Assembly (NCBI GenBank): GCA_005223045.1
Contig: NJBM01000016.1
Location: forward strand, 62,001-126,000
DNA length: 64,000 nucleotides
Reading direction: 5' to 3'
DNA from: Planctomycetes bacterium B3_Pla
GTDB lineage: Bacteria > Planctomycetota > Phycisphaerae > Sedimentisphaerales > Anaerobacaceae
Below are positions 60,128 through 64,000 of the stretch, piece after piece. A program made the position numbers and the translations under genes. Below the pieces are notes generated by a model. That model was not told the origin of the DNA. It did no database searches and was given only the letters and a program-made list of their open reading frames with translations. Within the stretch, counting starts at the first letter, position 1. Each line of letters begins with the position of its first letter.

Positions 60128-60592
60128 ATGAACTCACTATATGAAAGCAGGAAACAATCGTGGCGGCGCGCCGGAAGATTCTCCGGCGTGACCTTGATCG
60201 AACTGCTGCTGGTGCTGGTAATCCTTGCGGTGCTGGCCGCTGTGGTGACACCCAAGTTCACTAAGCGATCCGAACAGGCTCGCATCACGGCGGCAAAGAC
60301 CCAAATCTCTCAGTTCGAGGTAGCTCTGGACGCTTTTGAGATCGATGTCGGTCGTTACCCAACGACTCCAGAGGGTCTCCGTGCGCTGGTGGAAAAGCCG
60401 GCCAGTGACGCCGATGGATGGCTGCAAGCGTATATGAAACGTGACGTGCCCAAGGACCCGTGGGGCAACGAGTACGTATATAGGTACCCCGGACAATACA
60501 ACGAAGATGGCTACGATCTGCATTCCTTCGGCCCGGACCGCAAGCAGGGCGGCGATGACGACATCGCCAATTGGTCGCAAGAGAGACGGTAG
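60128..60592 (+). CDS. gspG: Major pseudopilin GspG
   Basis: A 154-residue type II pseudopilin with a 20-residue basic leader, prepilin peptidase site G|VTLIELLLVLVILAVLAAV (Glu at +5; Val replaces the usual Phe at +1). A globular domain carries the GspG signature 'DVGRYPTTPEGLRALVEKP', 'DVPKDPWGNEYVYRYPG' and the calcium-loop end 'LHSFGPDRKQGGDDD'. I start at the ATG at 60128; the frame is open to 60086. It forms the bulk of the pseudopilus. Confidence 0.92.
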   Translation: MNSLYESRKQSWRRAGRFSGVTLIELLLVLVILAVLAAVVTPKFTKRSEQARITAAKTQISQFEVALDAFEIDVGRYPTTPEGLRALVEKPASDADGWLQAYMKRDVPKDPWGNEYVYRYPGQYNEDGYDLHSFGPDRKQGGDDDIANWSQERR

Positions 60593-60611
60593 CCTGGCAC
60601 AGGACAAAGAA

Positions 60612-61145
60612 ATGAGCACGAGTAGAATACATCGCGATAGAGCCGAAGGCTTCACACTCCTGGAGTTGATTTTAGTTATGGTTATCCTCTCAACCGTACT
60701 GGCAATGGCGGCGCCGTCTCTGCGCGGTTTCTTCGCCTCTCGTCAAACACACGATACGGCTGCACAGATTCTGGCGCTGACGCAGTTGGCACGCTCTCAA
60801 GCCATTAGCGAAGGGATCATCTACCGTCTCAACTTCGATACGAAACAGCGCACTTATTGGCTGACCGCGCAGCAGGCCGGGGCCTTCGAGGAACTTCGGA
60901 CGGGACTTGGGCAGGTGTTTACCCTGCCCAAAGACATGGTAATGGAATTGGAGGGTATTGAAGAGGAAGACATGGATATGTTCCTTGTCTTTACGCCTCA
61001 AGGGACGGTTACTGCCGGGACGGTCCGGCTGATCGACCGGCGCGGGCTGGCCCTGGAAGTGACATGCCCGACGGTCACGGAATCATTCTCAATCGTAGAG
61101 CTTGAGTATAACAATGGCAGATATATATCGAAACAAAATGGCTGA
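60612..61145 (+). CDS. gspH: Minor pseudopilin GspH
   Basis: A 177-residue pseudopilin with a short leader and cleavage site G|FTLLELILVMVILSTVLAMA, then a beta-rich globular domain ('TAAQILALTQLARSQAISEGIIYRLNFD' in parts). AGGA precedes the ATG at 60612. The open frame continues upstream through gspG in another register, but the conserved leader sets the start. It overlaps gspI by eight bases. Confidence 0.85.
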   Translation: MSTSRIHRDRAEGFTLLELILVMVILSTVLAMAAPSLRGFFASRQTHDTAAQILALTQLARSQAISEGIIYRLNFDTKQRTYWLTAQQAGAFEELRTGLGQVFTLPKDMVMELEGIEEEDMDMFLVFTPQGTVTAGTVRLIDRRGLALEVTCPTVTESFSIVELEYNNGRYISKQNG

Positions 61146-61518
61146 AACGCGGCACAATTCGGCTGGTTTTACGTTCATCGAGCTGCTGGCTACGGTGGTG
61201 CTGATCGCGATTATTATGCCTGTGGCGATGCGAAGCATTGCGCTTTGCACCAGGTTGGGCGGGCAGTCGCGAAATCAGATCGAAGCAGCGTCGTTAGCGA
61301 GGACCAAATTGACCGAGCTGACCGCCTCGGGAGATTGGAAGACCAGCGACAGGGCCGGCGAATTCGGCTCCGACTGGCCCGGTTATCGATGGACGGCGGA
61401 AGTGTCCAATTGGAGCGATTCGATGATGAGTCAATTGGACTTGACGGTGCTGTGGGAGTCGCAGGGCCGGCAGCGCTCTGTCACGCTCAGCACGCTTGTC
61501 AATCCGGAGGCTAATTGA
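61138..61518 (+). CDS. gspI: Minor pseudopilin GspI
   Basis: A 126-residue pseudopilin, MAETRHNSAG|FTFIELLATVVLIAIIMPVA, with the short GspI-type globular part ('SLARTKLTELTASGDW', 'LDLTVLWESQGRQRSVTLST'). The ATG at 61138 overlaps the gspH stop; earlier ATGs at 61102 and 61114 would give an untypically long leader. It initiates the pseudopilus tip with GspJ and GspK. Confidence 0.83.
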   Translation: MAETRHNSAGFTFIELLATVVLIAIIMPVAMRSIALCTRLGGQSRNQIEAASLARTKLTELTASGDWKTSDRAGEFGSDWPGYRWTAEVSNWSDSMMSQLDLTVLWESQGRQRSVTLSTLVNPEAN

Positions 61519-61519
61519 G

Positions 61520-62230
61520 ATGGTGCGCAACTCGATAAAACGCAGGGCATTCACGCTGCTCGAACTGCTGGCGGCCATGTCGCTTATGGTAGTGACCGCC
61601 GCGTGCCTCTATTCGGCTCTCTATACGGGTTTCAAGGCTCGCCGCAGCGCCTCGTCGGCCGTGGAGCCGACCGCCTTGGCCATCAACGCCATCGAGCTTC
61701 TCAAGCAGGACATTTACGGGGTGTTGTCGCCGGGTGGAGTTCTGGCCGGGGCCTTTCTCGGCATTGATTCGGTCGGAGCCGATGGAGTGGATTTTGACAG
61801 TCTGGAATTTTATACGACACATATATATGCAGATGCCGACTACATCGCCGGGGGGCTGGGGAAGATCGAGCTTATTCTGGAAGAAGACACCGACGAGGAC
61901 CGGACGAACAACCGGCTCGTGCGTCGGGTGACAACGAATCTATTGCCCCCGAGAGCGGTCGATCCCCAAGAGCAGGTTCTCTGCCGTAACGTCACGTCTC
62001 TGAACCTGCGCTACTTCGACGGGGAAAGCTGGCTCAATGAATGGGACTCGACAGCCGACGCCAACAGTCTGCCTCTGGCTGTTGAGATCGACATCCAGAT
62101 AGCAAACAACGGCATAAATGGAACGGGCGAACCGCACGAGCGCCGGCTCGTCCAGAGTTTTGCAATACCATGCGGCGTTTGGGCAAGGCAAGAGCAGGAG
62201 AGCGAGGGATCGCCGCAAGGCGGGAGCTGA
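61520..62230 (+). CDS. gspJ: Minor pseudopilin GspJ
   Basis: A 236-residue pseudopilin with leader MVRNSIKRRA|FTLLELLAAMSLMVVTAACL. Ala occupies the -1 site where Gly is nearly invariant, which would be a tolerated but slower substrate for prepilin peptidase. The globular part has 'VEPTALAINAIELLKQDIYGVLSP' in parts and 'LNLRYFDGESWLNEWDST', typical of GspJ. The ATG follows the gspI stop by one base. Confidence 0.85.
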   Translation: MVRNSIKRRAFTLLELLAAMSLMVVTAACLYSALYTGFKARRSASSAVEPTALAINAIELLKQDIYGVLSPGGVLAGAFLGIDSVGADGVDFDSLEFYTTHIYADADYIAGGLGKIELILEEDTDEDRTNNRLVRRVTTNLLPPRAVDPQEQVLCRNVTSLNLRYFDGESWLNEWDSTADANSLPLAVEIDIQIANNGINGTGEPHERRLVQSFAIPCGVWARQEQESEGSPQGGS

Positions 62231-62238
62231 CAGGTAAA

Positions 62239-63603
62239 ATGAACGAGCTTGCAGATATACAATTCAGGCGACCTGGCCGGGCCAACGGCACGGTCTTGAT
62301 CGTTACGATCTGGGTGGTCCTGGTTCTGGCGGGTTTGGCCCTTGTTTTTGCCCGGTCAATGCGGATAGCTGCAATTGTCGCGGCCAACCACGTGGCTTCT
62401 CTAAAGGCCGAGTCCGTTGCCGCCGGGGCCTCGGAGTACATCATGGCGCAGTTGGCCGGCGATACAGAGACAACTACAGAGTTGATGGAAAGTGAGCCTT
62501 ACGAGGCGGCAGAGATTGGAGAGGACTATTTCTGGGTGCTGCGCTCGAACCTGGAGGACGACGATGAATTCGACTATGGCCTCACAGATGAAGCAGGCAA
62601 GGTCAATCTCAATTCGGCTTCGGAGGAGATGCTGCTGAGACTGCCGGGCATGACGGCTGAGTTGGCCGCCTCGATAATCGACTGGCGGGACGAAGACAGC
62701 GAAATCTCACCCGGCGGGGCCGAAGATGAGTATTACCTGCTATTGGCGGATCCTTACAACTGCAAGAATTCGGCACTGGAAACCGTCGATGAAATCCTTT
62801 TGATAAAGGGCGCCTCGGAAGAGCTGCTCTACGGCGAAGACACCAATCTCAACGGCATCCTCGACGACAATGAAAACGACGGCGACCTCAGCGACCCATC
62901 CGACAACCGCAACGGTCGGCTCGATACCGGTTTCTACGACTACGTTACGGTTTACAGCGCAGAAGCCAACGTAGATAGTGAAGGCAACGAGCGGATCAAT
63001 ATCAATGACGGCGGCGCGCGGGCGGACCTTCAAGGTCTGTTGCAGGAAATACTGGGTGAGGAGCGGACTTTGGAGATAATGAATCTCATTCCAACTAGGC
63101 CATCGTATGCGAACATTCTGGATTTTTACTTCATGTCCGGACTGAAGTTCGAGGAGTTTACTCAGATTGCCGACCGGCTCACAACGAGCGACGAAGAAAC
63201 TATGCCCGGAGTGGTCAACGTTAACGCTGCATCGAAAGAGGTGTTGATGTGCCTGCCCGGATTGGAAGAGAGGGATGCCGATACGCTGTTGACCTATCGC
63301 CAGGGCAGTGATGAAATTGGTTCCATCGCCTGGGTGACAAACGTCCTTGACCCGGACAAAGCGATCGGAATCGGCAGCTACATAACGGTTCGCTCGTTTC
63401 AGTACTCGGCGGACATTGTCTGTCTGTCCGGCAACGGACGGGCCTATAAGCGATACAAAGCAGTTTTCGACACGCAGAACGGCGTGCCTCAAGTTGTGTA
63501 CTGGAAATCGCTGACGCATTCAGGCTGGCCCCTGAACCGCCGGATTGTTGCCGCCCTTAGAAAAGGGCAGCCGCTGACAAATACTATTTTGAACATGAAA
63601 TAA
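62239..63603 (+). CDS. gspK: Pseudopilus tip protein GspK
   Basis: A 454-residue large minor pseudopilin: N-terminal hydrophobic helix ('GTVLIVTIWVVLVLAGLALVFA') without the GFTLIE motif, as usual for GspK. It is followed by the 'YGLTDEAGKVNLNSASEEMLLRLPGM' region in parts with helix-hairpin-helix character, an acidic loop with 'DTNLNGILDDNENDGDLSDPSDN' in parts that probably binds calcium, and a second HhH ('VNVNAASKEVLMCLPGLEERDA'). It is longer than average (about 330) because of the acidic insertion. AGGT lies before the ATG. Confidence 0.87.
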   Translation: MNELADIQFRRPGRANGTVLIVTIWVVLVLAGLALVFARSMRIAAIVAANHVASLKAESVAAGASEYIMAQLAGDTETTTELMESEPYEAAEIGEDYFWVLRSNLEDDDEFDYGLTDEAGKVNLNSASEEMLLRLPGMTAELAASIIDWRDEDSEISPGGAEDEYYLLLADPYNCKNSALETVDEILLIKGASEELLYGEDTNLNGILDDNENDGDLSDPSDNRNGRLDTGFYDYVTVYSAEANVDSEGNERININDGGARADLQGLLQEILGEERTLEIMNLIPTRPSYANILDFYFMSGLKFEEFTQIADRLTTSDEETMPGVVNVNAASKEVLMCLPGLEERDADTLLTYRQGSDEIGSIAWVTNVLDPDKAIGIGSYITVRSFQYSADIVCLSGNGRAYKRYKAVFDTQNGVPQVVYWKSLTHSGWPLNRRIVAALRKGQPLTNTILNMK

Positions 63604-63617
63604 CTGAACGAGATAAA

Positions 63618-64000
63618 ATGCTTGGCACTCAAACATTACTGGGACTTGCAATTGACGATTTCGGTGTAGTCGCCGCGGAAGTGTGCGTTCGGCAGGGCCG
63701 TCCGGAGATTCGGCGAACCGGTTTCCTGCCGTTCGATGAAAAGCTGCAACCGGACAACGTCGAGCAGTTGGGCCACAAGCTCAGGCAGTTTCTACGGGCA
63801 AACAATTTCTCTTCGAGGCGGGCCGTCATTGGGATTCCGACAAAGTGGATTGTGACCAAAGAAATCGCCGCACCTCCTGCCGCTCCCGGTGCAATCGCGG
63901 GTATGCTCGGCATACAGGCCGAGCGGGCGTTCTCACTAAATGCCGGTGAGTTGATATTCGACTATTGCGGCCCGACCAGCACGTCTAAGAAAAGCGAGGT
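63618..64000 (+). CDS. gspL: GspL/PilM-like actin-fold protein, N-terminal part (cut by window edge)
   Basis: The start of the next gene of the operon: MLGTQTLLGLAIDDFGVVAA begins like PilM/GspL actin-fold cytoplasmic domains, with 'LPFDEKL', 'SRRAVIGIPTKWIVTKEI' and 'IAGMLGIQAERAFSLNAGELIFDYC' in parts. Only 127 codons are visible. Fourteen bases separate it from gspK. GspL normally recruits GspE to the membrane; the gene order supports this over PilM. Confidence 0.7.
   Translation, partial: MLGTQTLLGLAIDDFGVVAAEVCVRQGRPEIRRTGFLPFDEKLQPDNVEQLGHKLRQFLRANNFSSRRAVIGIPTKWIVTKEIAAPPAAPGAIAGMLGIQAERAFSLNAGELIFDYCGPTSTSKKSE

Overview
The window looks like a chromosome segment of an anaerobic, polysaccharide-degrading bacterium of the Planctomycetota, probably a Phycisphaerae or Sedimentisphaerales-type lineage. 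This is inferred from gene style and not from a marker gene: LamG proteins with repeated YYWRVDE modules, a HEAT plus PQQ-propeller exported protein, a DUF1080 protein, Tat-exported Gfo/Idh and sugar-isomerase proteins, several GntP permeases, and a type II secretion operon whose genes sit tightly end to end.

Bases 1 to about 13,450 appear to be a genomic island. They are visibly AT-richer than the rest. They end at an orphan 3' half of tRNA-Arg(CCT), next to what looks like a decayed integrase tail. Since the tRNA piece lies on the + strand, the island extends leftwards out of the window. It carries a type I restriction operon on the minus strand (hsdM, TIR-like protein, GIY-YIG protein, hsdS, AlbA_2 protein, Mrr-like endonuclease, hsdR cut by the window edge). 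It also carries a multi-pass membrane protein, a protein with four Myb/SANT-like repeats and a zinc ribbon, a 53-residue zinc-finger-like protein behind a strong promoter, and fragments.

From 13.6 to 16.4 kb there are small exported or membrane proteins and a MntA-HepT toxin-antitoxin pair wedged in front of a gntP permease gene. The remaining 17-53 kb is mostly carbohydrate catabolism. It includes exported PQQ/HEAT, DUF1080 and LamG/PA14 proteins, and a tungsten-type aldehyde ferredoxin oxidoreductase with its ferredoxin. It also includes a transaldolase-like protein, a tartronate semialdehyde reductase, Gfo/Idh and isomerase proteins, aldose epimerase, SDRs and an Nramp-like transporter. 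A uronate/aldarate block follows: tagaturonate epimerase, Fe-ADH, HpaI/GarL-like aldolase, two enolase-superfamily dehydratases, GntP, a split altronate dehydratase and a GH28 polygalacturonase-like protein. Together these could take pectin-derived galacturonate and sugar acids to pyruvate, tartronate semialdehyde and glycerate.

From 53.5 kb there is a six-heme cytochrome c, then an ECF sigma factor operon (sigma, small membrane protein, Spy-like protein) facing a Gly-rich exported protein. The latter is directly followed by the type II secretion operon gspE-F-G-H-I-J-K and a PilM/GspL-type gene cut by the right edge.

The most unusual observation is a repeated architecture. The Mrr endonuclease is preceded by a diverged copy of the first codons of hsdR, and the full hsdR follows. 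MntA-HepT is preceded by a diverged copy of the first 26 codons of gntP (plus upstream bases), and the full gntP follows. In both cases a defence or toxin-antitoxin cassette is flanked by direct repeats made of the 5' end of the downstream gene. A second notable item is a three-copy intergenic element whose central hairpin keeps its pairing although the stem sequence changes.
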